A stretch of DNA of 64,000 bases from Nocardioides sp. 503 (GCF_004522095.1 NZ_SPUI01000001.1:62001-126000); one strand, 5' to 3'. Counted from the first letter of the stretch, positions 25,540 to 37,376 are shown. Program-made: numbers and translations. The notes: generated by a model not told the origin, from the sequence alone.

Positions 25540-26789
25540 GTCCCACCTTCCGCTCCCTCCGCAACCCCAACTACCGGCTGTACGCCGCCGGCAACCTGGT
25601 GTCCAACGTCGGCACCTGGATGCAGCGCGTCGCCCAGGACTGGCTGGTGCTGCTGCTGACCGCCAACAGCGCGGCCGCCATCGGCATCACCACGGGGCTG
25701 CAGTTCCTCCCCTTCCTCCTGCTCTCGCCGGTCGCCGGCCTGGTCGCCGACCGCATCCCCAAGCGTCGGCTGCTCCAGATGACCAACATCGGCATGGCCG
25801 TGCCCGCCGTGCTGCTGGGCCTGCTCGCCGTCACCGGCACGGTCCAGATCTGGCACGTCTACGTCCTTGCGCTCGTGCTCGGCGTCGCCTCGGCGTTCGA
25901 CGCCCCGGCACGCCAGTCGTTCGTGTCGGAGATCGTCGACGCCGAGGACCTCACCAACGCCGTGGGCCTCAACTCCGCCGGCTTCAACTCCGCCCGGCTG
26001 CTCGGCCCCGCGCTCGCGGGCGTCTCGATCGCCCTGCTCGGGTCCGGCGTCGTCGCCACCGGCTGGGTCATCCTGATCAACGCGCTCACCTACATCGCCC
26101 CGGTCACGGCCCTGGCGCGGCTCGACGTCGACCGCCTCCACGTCGCCGCCCTCGTACGCCGCCAGCCGGGCCAGATCCGCGCCGGCGTCTCCTACGTCCG
26201 CCAGCGCCCCGACCTCATGCTGATCCTCGGCATCGTGTTCTTCGCCGGCACGTTCGGCCTGAACTTCCAGATGACCTCGGCGCTCATGGCGACCCAGGTC
26301 TTCGACAAGGGCTCGGCCGAGTTCGGGATGCTCGGCACCTTCCTCGCGGTCGGCTCGCTCGCCGGGTCGCTGCTGGCCGCCAGCCGCGAGCGGGTGCGCC
26401 ACCGCCTGGTGGTCGGCGCGGCCGTCGTCTTCGGACTGGTGGAGATCGTGGCCGGTCTCGCGCCGTCGTACCTCACCTTCGCCCTGCTCTGCCCGGTGCT
26501 CGGCTTCACCGCGCTGACCATGATCACCAGCGCCAACGCCTTCATGCAGCTCACCACCGACGAGGGCATGCGCGGGCGGGTGATGGCCCTCTACATGATG
26601 ATCTTCATCGGCGGCACCCCGCTCGGAGCGCCTCTCCTGGGCTGGGTCGGCGAGGTGTTCGGCGCCCGCTGGACGCTCATCGGGGGAGGGGCCATGACGG
26701 TGGCCGGGGTGCTCCTGGCCAGCGCCCTCTACCTCCGCGCGAAGTCGGCCACCGAGGGTCGACCGGCCCGCGACCTGGTCCACGCCTGA
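25536..26789 (+). CDS. MFS exporter (enterobactin/multidrug EntS-like)
   Basis: 417 aa from GTG 25536, coupled to the MarR stop. It has twelve predicted membrane helices. The N-terminus FRSLRNPNYRLYAAGNLVSNVGTWMQRVAQDWLVL is the typical opening of the DHA3/EntS-like MFS group, with motif A SPVAGLVADRIPKRRLL and ASAFDAPARQSFVSEIV. Members export drugs, siderophores or other small molecules. Control by the upstream MarR protein is expected. The stop is followed by the str operon promoter 29 bp later. Confidence 0.88.
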   Translation: MSPTFRSLRNPNYRLYAAGNLVSNVGTWMQRVAQDWLVLLLTANSAAAIGITTGLQFLPFLLLSPVAGLVADRIPKRRLLQMTNIGMAVPAVLLGLLAVTGTVQIWHVYVLALVLGVASAFDAPARQSFVSEIVDAEDLTNAVGLNSAGFNSARLLGPALAGVSIALLGSGVVATGWVILINALTYIAPVTALARLDVDRLHVAALVRRQPGQIRAGVSYVRQRPDLMLILGIVFFAGTFGLNFQMTSALMATQVFDKGSAEFGMLGTFLAVGSLAGSLLAASRERVRHRLVVGAAVVFGLVEIVAGLAPSYLTFALLCPVLGFTALTMITSANAFMQLTTDEGMRGRVMALYMMIFIGGTPLGAPLLGWVGEVFGARWTLIGGGAMTVAGVLLASALYLRAKSATEGRPARDLVHA

Positions 26790-26818
26790 GCCCGGGGCCG
26801 GGACGCGCTCACGGCGTT

Positions 26819-26847
26819 TTGACCGGTTTCGGGGGGCCGAGTAATCT
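26819..26847 (+). promoter_or_regulatory. Promoter of the str operon
   Basis: A -35 box TTGACC (26819-26824) and a -10 box TAATCT (26842-26847) are separated by exactly 17 bp, close to the primary-sigma consensus. The predicted start near 26854 leaves a leader of about 135 bases before rpsL. The rest of the gap up to 26988 shows no gene. Confidence 0.8.
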
Positions 26848-26988
26848 CGGGACTTGTGTCTGGCACGACCAGACCGTTGCGCGTGCCCAAATCCGGGCGC
26901 ACTCACCACAGGCACACAGAACCACTGCCACACGCCGTGCCCGGCAAGGTGCCGAGCACTGAGAGCTACATGAAAGGGAACCACCAAG

Positions 26989-27363
26989 GTGCCCACGATC
27001 AACCAGCTGGTCCGCAAGGGCCGACAGGACAAGGTGTCGAAGAACAAGACGCCTGCCCTGAAGGGCTCGCCCCAGCGCCGCGGTGTCTGCACCCGCGTCT
27101 ACACGACCACCCCGAAGAAGCCGAACTCCGCCCTCCGCAAGGTCGCCCGCGTGCGCCTGTCGAGCGGCGTCGAGGTCACGGCCTACATCCCGGGGGTCGG
27201 CCACAACCTCCAGGAGCACTCCATCGTGCTCGTCCGTGGCGGCCGGGTGAAGGACCTTCCCGGCGTCCGCTACAAGATCATCCGCGGCACGCTCGACACC
27301 CAGGGTGTCAAGAACCGCAAGCAGGCCCGCAGCCTCTACGGCGCGAAGAAGGAGAAGAGCTAA
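26989..27363 (+). CDS. rpsL: 30S ribosomal protein S12
   Basis: 124 aa from GTG 26989, with AAAGGGA about 9 bases upstream. S12 sits at the decoding centre and checks tRNA selection. The [16 protein letters not shown] loop includes Lys43, and [14 protein letters not shown] includes Lys88; both are the residues whose change gives streptomycin resistance, so this is a normal sensitive-type allele. It is the first gene of the str operon here: rpoB and rpoC are not upstream. The stop TAA shares one base with the rpsG start. Confidence 0.98.
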   Translation: MPTINQLVRKGRQDKVSKNKTPALKGSPQRRGVCTRVYTTTPKKPNSALRKVARVRLSSGVEVTAYIPGVGHNLQEHSIVLVRGGRVKDLPGVRYKIIRGTLDTQGVKNRKQARSLYGAKKEKS

Positions 27364-27833
27364 TGCCCCGCAAGGGTCCGGCCCCGAAGCGGCCGATCGA
27401 CATCGACCCGGTCTACGGCTCGCAGCTGGTCTCCCAGCTGGTCTCCAAGGTCCTGCAGGACGGCAAGAAGCAGGTCGCCCAGCGCATCGTCTACGGCGCC
27501 CTCGAGGGCTGCCGCGAGAAGAACGGCACCGACCCCGTCGTCACGCTCAAGCGCGCGATGGACAACGTCAAGCCCTCCATCGAGGTCAAGTCCCGCCGCG
27601 TCGGCGGCGCGACCTACCAGGTCCCGATCGAGGTCAAGGGCACGCGCGGCACCACGCTCGCGCTGCGCTGGCTGGTCGGCTACGCCGCCGACCGTCGCGA
27701 GAAGACGATGTCCGAGCGCCTCATGAACGAGATCCTCGACGCCTCCAACGGCCTCGGTGCCGCAGTGAAGAAGCGCGAGGACACCCACAAGATGGCCGAG
27801 TCCAACAAGGCCTTCGCCCACTACCGCTGGTGA
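27363..27833 (+). CDS. rpsG: 30S ribosomal protein S7
   Basis: 156 aa from ATG 27363, which overlaps the rpsL stop by one base. It starts [11 protein letters not shown] and has the family segments [34 protein letters not shown] and AHYRW at the end. It binds the 3' major domain of 16S rRNA and starts head assembly; in E. coli it is the translational repressor of the str operon. A strong hairpin lies 6 bp after its stop. Confidence 0.98.
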   Translation: MPRKGPAPKRPIDIDPVYGSQLVSQLVSKVLQDGKKQVAQRIVYGALEGCREKNGTDPVVTLKRAMDNVKPSIEVKSRRVGGATYQVPIEVKGTRGTTLALRWLVGYAADRREKTMSERLMNEILDASNGLGAAVKKREDTHKMAESNKAFAHYRW

Positions 27834-27838
27834 CCTAT

Positions 27839-27867
27839 GCGTGAGGGGTACGCCGTACCCCTCACGC
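27839..27867 (+). terminator. Hairpin between rpsG and fusA (attenuator-like)
   Basis: A perfect 13-bp stem (GCGTGAGGGGTAC and complement) has a 3-base loop GCC and no T-tract. As fusA follows 41 bp later without an obvious promoter of its own, it may act as a partial terminator, an RNA-processing or stability site, or an S7 binding element rather than a full stop. Confidence 0.65.
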
Positions 27868-27907
27868 CACCGGCTCCACACCAACTTCCGAGGGACTGAG
27901 ACTTTCA

Positions 27908-30019
<2,112 letters not shown>

Positions 30020-30099
30020 TCCCTCGGGAGTACCGCCACGCACCACGCACCACACGTCAAGTACGAGTCAAGTAACAACCACACCAGGAGGAGCCCACA

Positions 30100-31293
<1,194 letters not shown>

Positions 31294-31325
31294 TCCCCGC
31301 CGGTCACTGACCGGCTAGCACTCCC

Positions 31326-31360
31326 AGATCGGCCCCGGACCCCAGGTCCGGGGCCGATCT
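31326..31360 (+). terminator. Terminator of the str operon
   Basis: A perfect 16-bp stem (arms AGATCGGCCCCGGACC at 31326-31341 and complement at 31345-31360) with a 3-base loop CCA lies 32 bp after the tuf stop. There is no T-tract, as often in actinobacteria. Confidence 0.85.
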
Positions 31361-31408
31361 GCATGTCGCGTCAGCGCGGAGTGGGAGGACGGGAGCGGGT
31401 TCGGGAGA

Positions 31409-32143
31409 ATGGGGAGCATGAACGAGCAGGCGACGGCGCGGCCGCACACGAGGCGGTTGGAGGACGGTCGGCGGGTGCAGCAGGTCCTCAGCTACGCGCG
31501 GCGGGGGAGCCGGTTCACCCCCAGCCAGCAGGAGGCGTGGGACGCCCACCACGAGGACTGGGTGATCCCCGACGAGGCCGTCGACGAGCCGGGCTTCAGC
31601 TGGGCGGAGGTCTTCGGGCGCGAGGCGCCGCTGGTGGTCGAGATCGGCCCCGGGGTCGGCGAGGCGACCGGGGTCCTGGCCGCGGCGCGCCCCGACTGCA
31701 ACGTGGTGGCCTTCGAGGTGTGGCTGCCCGGGGTGGCCGCCGGGCTCGCCGAGGTGGCGGCGGCCGGCGCCGACAACGTGCGGTTCTGCTCCGTGGACGC
31801 CGCGTGGTCGGTCGAGCACCTCGTGGCCGAGTCCTCGATCCGGGAGCTGTGGACGTTCTTCCCCGACCCGTGGCCCAAGACCAAGCACCACAAGCGCCGG
31901 CTGGTCAGCCCGGAGTTCGCGCGGCTGGTGGCCTCGAGGCTGGAGCCGGGCGGCACCTGGCGCCTGGCGACCGACTGGGCGGCGTACGCCGAGCAGATGC
32001 GGCGCGTCCTCGACGCCGAGCCGGGCCTGGAGGGTGGCGAGGTGCCGCGCTGGGACGAGCGGCCGGTCACCAAGTTCGAGCGCAAGGGTCTCGCGGTGGG
32101 CCGCGACATCGTGGACCTGGCCTACCGGCGTCCCCTGCACTGA
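31409..32143 (+). CDS. trmB: tRNA (guanine-46-N7)-methyltransferase
   Basis: 244 aa from ATG 31409; ATG 31418 (MNEQATARP) is nearly as good. The SAM-binding motif is VVEIGPGVGEATGVLAAARPDC, followed by VAFEVW, and the TrmB signature FFPDPWPKTKHHKRRLVSPEF is complete. It puts N7-methyl on G46 of the variable loop of tRNAs with SAM as donor. It stands alone between the str terminator and the divergent MoxR-type cluster, converging on the RDD gene. Confidence 0.93.
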   Translation: MGSMNEQATARPHTRRLEDGRRVQQVLSYARRGSRFTPSQQEAWDAHHEDWVIPDEAVDEPGFSWAEVFGREAPLVVEIGPGVGEATGVLAAARPDCNVVAFEVWLPGVAAGLAEVAAAGADNVRFCSVDAAWSVEHLVAESSIRELWTFFPDPWPKTKHHKRRLVSPEFARLVASRLEPGGTWRLATDWAAYAEQMRRVLDAEPGLEGGEVPRWDERPVTKFERKGLAVGRDIVDLAYRRPLH

Positions 32144-32165
32144 GAGCGCAGAGCCGGCTCCGCGG

Positions 32166-32972
32166 TCAGCGGCGCGACGTCAGCCGGTGCCGGAGCTGGG
32201 CCTCGCGGTGCAGCCGCGCCTGGTCGCGCTCGCGCCGTGAGGCGACCACGGCTGCGAGGAAGTCCTCCGGCAGCGTGCCCGCCGGCGGCGGCGGGGCGAC
32301 GTAGCGGTGGACCTCCGTGGCCAGCTGGACGGCGACCGACCTGCGCGACTGCGGGTCGAGGGTGTGGAAGCGGCCCAGGAACTGCCGCACCGCCAGCGCC
32401 AGGCCCGTGGGCAGGGTGGTGATGTCGGCGGTGCGGGCCCACGCAGCCAGGTGGTAGGGCATCTGCGACGGCACGGTCAGGCGCAGGGGCACGCGGTCGC
32501 GCACCACGTAGGTGCCGGCCGCGAAGTCGCCGAGGCGCTTGCCGCGCGAGCTCACCAGGGCGGAGAAGAAGGCCGGCACCCCGCCGAACGTGTAGATCTC
32601 CACGAAGCCCACCAGGGTGCGGACGAACGCGTGCTGGAAGGAGATCGGCCCGGCGTCGTCGCGGACCGTGCGCAGGCCGAGGGCGAGCTTGCCCAGGGAA
32701 CGGCCCCGCGTCAGCGTCTCCAGCGTCACCGGGATGACCAGGAAGACCGTGATGAACGCCCCGACGATGGCGACGTGCAGCAGGGCGCCGTCGGTGCTGA
32801 TGGCGGCCACGAGGAAGAGCATGAACACCGCGAACAGGGTCAGGACGGTGACGAGCAGGTCGATCAGCCCCGAGGCGATGCGGGCCCCGAGGCTGGCCGG
32901 GGGCAGGTCGAGCGCGACCGCCTCGCCGGTGACGAGGTCGTCGGAGGTGAGGGTCGCGAACTCCTGGGCCAT
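32166..32972 (-). CDS. RDD-family membrane protein (Rv3695-like)
   Basis: 268 aa. The RDD domain reads LPPASLGARIASGLIDLLVTVLTLFAVFM, with the second helix VAIVGAFITVFLVIPVTLETL, TRGRSLGKLALGLRTVRDD and RGKRLGDFAAGTYVVRDR. The first motif residue is Ala-Arg rather than Arg-Asp in the usual place. The C-terminal about 100 residues are cytoplasmic and basic (SRRERDQARLHREAQLRHRLTSRR). It is divergent from the SpoIIM gene, the same pairing as in M. tuberculosis Rv3694c-Rv3695, next to the DUF58/MoxR operon. Function unknown; probably envelope-related. Confidence 0.86.
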   Translation of the reverse strand: MAQEFATLTSDDLVTGEAVALDLPPASLGARIASGLIDLLVTVLTLFAVFMLFLVAAISTDGALLHVAIVGAFITVFLVIPVTLETLTRGRSLGKLALGLRTVRDDAGPISFQHAFVRTLVGFVEIYTFGGVPAFFSALVSSRGKRLGDFAAGTYVVRDRVPLRLTVPSQMPYHLAAWARTADITTLPTGLALAVRQFLGRFHTLDPQSRRSVAVQLATEVHRYVAPPPPAGTLPEDFLAAVVASRRERDQARLHREAQLRHRLTSRR

Positions 32973-33021
32973 CGCGGCTCAGTGTAGGTGTCCCGACCCG
33001 CCCGCCACCTAGAGTGTGCGC

Positions 33022-34017
33022 GTGGACCTCGACGCCTACGTGCTCGCGCACGCCCACGAGTGGCAGCGCCTCGAGGAGCTCGTCCGCACGCGCCGGCTCA
33101 CCGGCGCGCAGAGCGACGAGCTGGTGGAGCGCTACCAGCAGGTCGCCACCCACCTGTCCGTCGTCCGCACCTCCGCCCCGGACGCCTCGCTGGTCGCCCA
33201 CCTCTCCTCGCTGCTGTCCCACGCGCGCAACAAGGCCGTCGGCACCCGCGTCGGGTCGTGGCGAGGGCTGCGGACCTTCTTCCTGGAGCGCTTCCCGGCG
33301 GCGCTGTACCGGCTGCGGTGGTGGTGGCTCGGCTGCTTCGCCGCCAACGTCGTCGTGACCGCCGTGATGATGTGGTGGCTGCTCGACCATCCCCAGGTGG
33401 AGCAGTCGCTGCTGACGCCCTCCGAGGTCGACCGGCTCGTCAACGAGGACTTCGAGGGCTACTACAGCGAGTACGCCGCCAGCCACTTCGCGGCGCAGGT
33501 CTGGATCAACAACGCGTGGGTGGCCGCGCAGTGCGTCGCCCTGGGGATCCTGGGCTTCCCCGTGGTGACGCTGCTGTTCGACAACATCCTCAACCTGGCC
33601 ATCATCGGGTCGGTGATGACCCGTCACGACCGCGGCGAGCTCTTCTGGGGACTGATCCTCCCGCACGGCCTGCTCGAGCTGACGGCGGTCTTCGTCGCAG
33701 GGGGCGTGGGGCTGCGGCTCTTCTGGTCCTGGATCGAGCCCGGGAGCCTGACGCGCACCCAGTCCATCGCCCGCGAGGGCCGCACCGCGGCGACCGTCGC
33801 GCTGGGCCTGGTCGCGGTGCTCGCGATCAGTGGCGTGATCGAGGCGTTCGTGACGCCGTCGGGGCTGCCGACCGCGGCCCGCGTCGGCATCGGCGTGCTG
33901 GCCGAGCTGACCTTCTTCGCCTACGTGTTCGTGCTCGGCCGCAACGCCGTGCGCCGCGGCTCTACCGGCGACATCGACGGCTCGCTGCTCGAGGACCGCG
34001 TCGCGACGCAGGCCTAG
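33022..34017 (+). CDS. SpoIIM-family (stage II sporulation protein M-like) membrane protein
   Basis: 331 aa from GTG 33022 (VDLDAYVLAHAHEW fits the family start); GTG 33016 is an alternative. After a helical N-terminal domain (RLEELVRTRRLTGAQSDELVERYQQVATHLSVVRT) come about five transmembrane segments, with NNAWVAAQCVALGILGFPVVTLLFDNILNLAIIG and LFWGLILPHGLLELTAVFVAGGVGLRLFWSWI typical of SpoIIM. Actinobacteria that do not sporulate keep it beside MoxR/DUF58 genes, so its role is a general membrane one. Its stop and that of the FAD gene overlap (CTAG). Confidence 0.86.
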   Translation: MDLDAYVLAHAHEWQRLEELVRTRRLTGAQSDELVERYQQVATHLSVVRTSAPDASLVAHLSSLLSHARNKAVGTRVGSWRGLRTFFLERFPAALYRLRWWWLGCFAANVVVTAVMMWWLLDHPQVEQSLLTPSEVDRLVNEDFEGYYSEYAASHFAAQVWINNAWVAAQCVALGILGFPVVTLLFDNILNLAIIGSVMTRHDRGELFWGLILPHGLLELTAVFVAGGVGLRLFWSWIEPGSLTRTQSIAREGRTAATVALGLVAVLAISGVIEAFVTPSGLPTAARVGIGVLAELTFFAYVFVLGRNAVRRGSTGDIDGSLLEDRVATQA

Positions 34018-35273
34018 AGGCCGGCCAGCACGGCTCTGGCAGCGCGCGCCCCGCTGACGAGCGCGCCCTGGATCGAGGCGGTGTCGCGGTGGTCGCCGCA
34101 CATCACCAGGCCACCGTCCACGACGACGGGGCGGCGCTCGGTGAACGGAGCGGGCTGCACGGGCAGCGCGTCGCGCACCTCGTAGCGCGCGAGCGATCGC
34201 CAGCCGGAGGTGGCGGCCCCGAGCAGCTCGCCCGCGTGCAGCCGCAGCTCGTGCTCGGTGGGGGCCGGACGGTCGCGCGGGAGGAGCGCGGAGGCCTGCA
34301 CGAGGTGCCGGCCCGCCGGGGCGTAGGAGGGGGCGACCGCCGAGACGACCGCGGTGTTGACGACCGGGCCGGACGGTGTGGGCCGGGCGTCGACGTGCAG
34401 CAGGCGCACGGGGGTGGGCGGCTCGTCGGCCGCGAACCACTGCGTGACGACACCCTTGGTGGCCGCCGTCGGCTCGCCGGTCAGCGCCCCGGCCTCGGGC
34501 GCCGCGGCGGCCAGCACGACCCGTCGCGCCCGCACGGTGCGGCCGGCCACGGACACGACGTGGGCGCCGACGGACCCGGAGACCGACTCGACCGGCTGCC
34601 CGAGCGAGATCCGCCCGGCCAGCTCGGCCGCCAGCTGCTCCGGCAACGCCTGCATCCCCGCGCCCGGCAGGCCGGGGGAGCCGGCGGCGAACGCGCGCAC
34701 CAGCAGCAGCGCGTAGGCGGCGGACGTGGACTGGTCGTCCTCGAGCAGCACGCCGGTCAGGAAGCGCTCCAGCACCACCCGCAGGGTCCCGTCGACGCCG
34801 GCGCGGTCGAGGGACCCGCGCAGGCTCGTGTCGGTGGACCCGGTGAGGCGGGTGGCCAGGCGGCCGGGGCCGAGCGAACCGGTCGCCAGCGGGGTGAGCC
34901 AGCGCAGGACCCGGGCGGCCTCGCCAGGGCGGGAGGCGAGGGCCCGCGCGGTGGTCGCCGCGAGGCGCGGCTCGCGCCAGGGGTGGGCGAGCAGCTGGAG
35001 CCGGTCGTCCAGGCGCGCGGCGACCCCGGCGTCGAAGGCCTGCAGCCGCAGCGCGCCGACGTCGACCGTGCGCCGTACGGCGGGGTAGGCGGGGTTGAGC
35101 AGCTGGAAGCCGCGGTCGACCAGGAAGCCGTCCACCACGTCGGTGCGGATCCGGCCGCCGACGGTGTCGGAGGACTCCACGACGTGGACGTCGAGGCCGG
35201 CCCGGCTCAGCATCCGGGCGCACTGCAGACCGGCGAGGCCGGCACCGACGACGACGACGTCGTGGTCGTCCAC
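34014..35273 (-). CDS. FAD-dependent oxidoreductase, phytoene-desaturase/amine-oxidase-like
   Basis: 419 aa from GTG 35273. The N-terminal dinucleotide-binding fold DVVVVGAGLAGLQCARMLSRAGLDVHVVESSDTVGGRIRTD is that of the flavin amine oxidase/CrtI group, followed by GFLVDRGFQLLNPAYP. The C-terminal FAD-contact segment VVVDGGLVMCGDHRDTASIQGALVSG is also present. The substrate is unknown; carotenoid-like or amine substrates are typical of the group. It starts 1 bp after the MerR-DICT stop and is surely co-transcribed with it, so it is the likely enzyme output of that sensor. Confidence 0.87.
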   Translation of the reverse strand: MDDHDVVVVGAGLAGLQCARMLSRAGLDVHVVESSDTVGGRIRTDVVDGFLVDRGFQLLNPAYPAVRRTVDVGALRLQAFDAGVAARLDDRLQLLAHPWREPRLAATTARALASRPGEAARVLRWLTPLATGSLGPGRLATRLTGSTDTSLRGSLDRAGVDGTLRVVLERFLTGVLLEDDQSTSAAYALLLVRAFAAGSPGLPGAGMQALPEQLAAELAGRISLGQPVESVSGSVGAHVVSVAGRTVRARRVVLAAAAPEAGALTGEPTAATKGVVTQWFAADEPPTPVRLLHVDARPTPSGPVVNTAVVSAVAPSYAPAGRHLVQASALLPRDRPAPTEHELRLHAGELLGAATSGWRSLARYEVRDALPVQPAPFTERRPVVVDGGLVMCGDHRDTASIQGALVSGARAARAVLAGL

Positions 35274-35274
35274 C

Positions 35275-36135
35275 TCAGCGACCGAAGCGGTCGACGTAGG
35301 TCACGACGCGGTTGAACATGGAGGTGACCGAGGCCAGGTCGGTCACCGCGTCCGTGGGGTCCTCGGCAAGGTCGTAGAGCACCGGGGCCGCCTCGGCGAC
35401 GCCGGCCGCGCTGGCCACCTGGGCGCAGGCCCGGGCCGCGTGACGGACGGCCAGCGGCTCCACGGTCCAGACGGCCTCGAAGAGCCGGTCGCGGTCGCGC
35501 ACCTGCGACTGTCCCGGGAGCTCCCACGCGGTGAGGGCGGCGGGCAGCTCGGGGGAGTCGCACACCACCGTCCACTCGCGCCGCATGGGAGCGTCCTCCT
35601 GCAGGTGCACGCGCACCGGCCCGGGACGAGGGGCGACGTCGTCGAACTCCGCCATCACGAACGCCGAGGCGGCTACGCGGGCCAGCTCGACCCAGCGCTC
35701 CTCGGCCGGCAGGTAGGTGGCCTCGTCCTGGAAGCTGCCGAACAGGTGAGGGCGCGTCGCCCGCGCCGCGAACTCGTCCTCGATCGCCCACGACAGCGCG
35801 AGCAGGGTCGACTTGCGCAGCCGGTTGGAGGCGAGGTGGGGGTGGTGGCGGCGCAGCTCGGCGTAGACCGACGGTGCCGGCGGCTCCGCCTGGGCGAGGG
35901 CGCGGGCGGTGGCCTGGGCGATGGCGACGTCCAGGCGCACCCCGGAGTCGCGGCGGCGTACGACGTCGCGCACCGTCGCGACGTCGGCGCGGGCGTAGCG
36001 ACGGTGGCCGCTGGCGAGCCGCGCGGGCGTCGGGAAGCCGTGGCGCTGCTCCCACATCCGCAGGGTGGCGGCGCTGAGCCCGGTCTCCTGCGCGAGATCA
36101 CCGATGGTGAGGTCAGGGGTTGACAGCATGTTCAT
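35275..36135 (-). CDS. MerR-family regulator with C-terminal DICT sensory domain
   Basis: 286 aa from ATG 36135 (MNMLSTPDL); ATG 36129 is an alternative. The MerR winged helix is LTIGDLAQETGLSAATLRMWEQRHGFPTPARLASGHRRYARADVATVRDV. The C-terminal half fits the DICT domain, a predicted sensor: LLALSWAIEDEFAARATRPHLFGSFQDEATYLPAEERWVELARVA, then MRREWTVVCDSPELPAALTAWELPG and FEAVWTVEPLAVRHAARACA. Its first codons lie under the -35 box of the divergent promoter, and it reads straight into the FAD oxidoreductase. It is the obvious candidate to bind the paired 19-bp inverted repeats. Confidence 0.88.
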   Translation of the reverse strand: MNMLSTPDLTIGDLAQETGLSAATLRMWEQRHGFPTPARLASGHRRYARADVATVRDVVRRRDSGVRLDVAIAQATARALAQAEPPAPSVYAELRRHHPHLASNRLRKSTLLALSWAIEDEFAARATRPHLFGSFQDEATYLPAEERWVELARVAASAFVMAEFDDVAPRPGPVRVHLQEDAPMRREWTVVCDSPELPAALTAWELPGQSQVRDRDRLFEAVWTVEPLAVRHAARACAQVASAAGVAEAAPVLYDLAEDPTDAVTDLASVTSMFNRVVTYVDRFGR

Positions 36136-36172
36136 GATGGAAGCATAGAACCTCAACACCGTGTTGAGGAAG
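36120..36172 (+). promoter_or_regulatory. Promoter with 19-bp inverted repeat, copy 1
   Basis: TTGACA (36120-36125), a conserved TGTTCATGATG block, an AT-rich -10 region around ATAGAA (36145-36150), then the palindrome CCTCAACA-CCG-TGTTGAGG (36151-36169) and AAG. It matches the element at 37309-37361 in 43 of 53 positions, with both palindrome arms identical. The left end overlaps the MerR start codons, so the divergent promoters share the site. It drives the 36193-37275 gene pair. Confidence 0.75.
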
Positions 36173-36192
36173 TCATCGAGCGGAGAAAGATC

Positions 36193-36423
36193 ATGGAGAC
36201 GAACGCCGGCACCGACGAGGTCGTGGACTGGACCGACCTCGGGCAGCGCATGTGGAGCTTCCTCACCGGCCGTGAGGCGGCGATCCACTACCGCTTCGAG
36301 GGCATGGAGGTCGAGGTCCCGCGGGACACCGGCGCCCAGGCCCCGCGAGCGACCTGGCGGCTCAACGGCACCCTCACGGTCACCACGAGCGAGCACGGCG
36401 CGGCCGCCGTCGCTCGCCCCTGA
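36193..36423 (+). CDS. Small conserved-looking protein, 76 aa (MerR-DICT island)
   Basis: ATG 36193 follows GGAG at 7 bases. The protein begins acidic and has one compact domain: VDWTDLGQRMWSFLTGREAAIHYRFEGMEVEVPRD, then APRATWRLNGTLTVTTSE. I do not recognise a named family. The mix of one amphipathic helix and several beta-strands suggests a small soluble adaptor. It is separated by only 3 bp from the FHA gene downstream, and both are controlled by the first inverted-repeat promoter. Confidence 0.7.
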   Translation: METNAGTDEVVDWTDLGQRMWSFLTGREAAIHYRFEGMEVEVPRDTGAQAPRATWRLNGTLTVTTSEHGAAAVARP

Positions 36424-36426
36424 CCC

Positions 36427-37275
36427 ATGACCGTCCTGGTCGACGCGGACCTCGAGGTCACGCTCGACCGTCCCGGTGAGGCCTCGGTGCACGGCAGGCT
36501 GCGCGGCAGCGCGAGCCGGCTGACCCTCGAGCTCGACGATCCCGGCGTCTTCGCCGGGGCCGCCGACGCCGCGGCCGTGCGCGGCATCGCCGAGGTGCTG
36601 GCCGCCCAGGGGATCGTGCTCAGCGTCGAGAGCGGCGGCGAGCGCCTGGTCTCCCTCGGCGCCGTGGCGGCGCCGTGGTGGCAGCGCCGGCTCACCGGGA
36701 CCCGCCGCATCCGCCTGGGCGGCCTGCGCGGCGCCTGGACCTCGGCGCGGTCACGCAGCCGCAGCACGCCGTCGGTCCTGCCCGGCGCCGGTCTCACCCC
36801 ACCCGGGACCCTGTGGCCGCTCCTGCCCACGATGCGGCGCCGGTCGCGGAGACCCACGACGACCCACGACCCCTCCCGCGGGGGAGACCCGCGGCTGGTG
36901 CTCACCCGCGAGACCGCGCTGCCCGGCGACCGGCGGCCCGTGTTCCGCCTCGTCGACGGGATGACGCTCGGCTCCGACCCGGGCTGCTCGGTCGTGCTCG
37001 CCGGGCTCGAGCCCCTCCATGCCCGGATCCGCCACGACGACCGCGACGAGTGGGTGGTCGACGCCGTGGCCGGGGTGACCCGCGTGCACGGCGCCGTGGT
37101 CGCCTCCCAGATCCTGCGCACCGGCGCGCGGCTCGACCTCGGTCCCCACCGGCTCGCCTACGTCCGTGAGGAGTACGCCGACCACGGCCGCCCGTTCGGT
37201 GGTCGGATCGGCGGCGAGGCGGGCCGGCAGCTGCCCCAGCCGCCGCGGGCCGCGGTGCAGCGCGACAGCCCCTGA
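36427..37275 (+). CDS. Protein with novel N-terminal domain and C-terminal FHA-like domain
   Basis: 282 aa. Residues 1-105 form a domain shared with the protein at 37377: RLTLELDDPGVFA, the AAAVRGIAEVLAAQGIVLSV helix and the striking LGAVAAPWWQRRLTGTRRIR core. After an Arg/Pro-rich linker, residues about 158-255 resemble FHA: PVFRLVDGMTLGSDPGCSVVLAGLEPLHARIRHDD, then LRTGARLDLGPHRLAYVREE. The phospho-Thr contact residues are only partly kept (Gly-Ser at the turn, His-Ala-Arg for Ser-His). It could read or mimic a phospho-peptide signal. Function unknown. Confidence 0.72.
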   Translation: MTVLVDADLEVTLDRPGEASVHGRLRGSASRLTLELDDPGVFAGAADAAAVRGIAEVLAAQGIVLSVESGGERLVSLGAVAAPWWQRRLTGTRRIRLGGLRGAWTSARSRSRSTPSVLPGAGLTPPGTLWPLLPTMRRRSRRPTTTHDPSRGGDPRLVLTRETALPGDRRPVFRLVDGMTLGSDPGCSVVLAGLEPLHARIRHDDRDEWVVDAVAGVTRVHGAVVASQILRTGARLDLGPHRLAYVREEYADHGRPFGGRIGGEAGRQLPQPPRAAVQRDSP

Positions 37276-37308
37276 GCGGCCCGTCCGGGAGGGCTGGCCC
37301 GCCCGGGC

Positions 37309-37361
37309 TTGACAGCGTGTTCATGATGTAGATAGAAAACCTCAACAATTTGTTGAGGAAG
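37309..37361 (+). promoter_or_regulatory. Promoter with 19-bp inverted repeat, copy 2
   Basis: TTGACA (37309-37314), TGTTCATGATG, ATAGAA (37332-37337), then CCTCAACA-ATT-TGTTGAGG (37340-37358) and AAG. The spacing from the -35 box to the palindrome is the same as in copy 1 (25 bases). On the minus strand the left end still encodes a relic-like M-N-T-L-S-S-P, close to the MerR start M-N-M-L-S-T-P, which suggests duplication of the whole divergent promoter. Confidence 0.75.
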
Positions 37362-37376
37362 CCCAGGGAGGCCACC

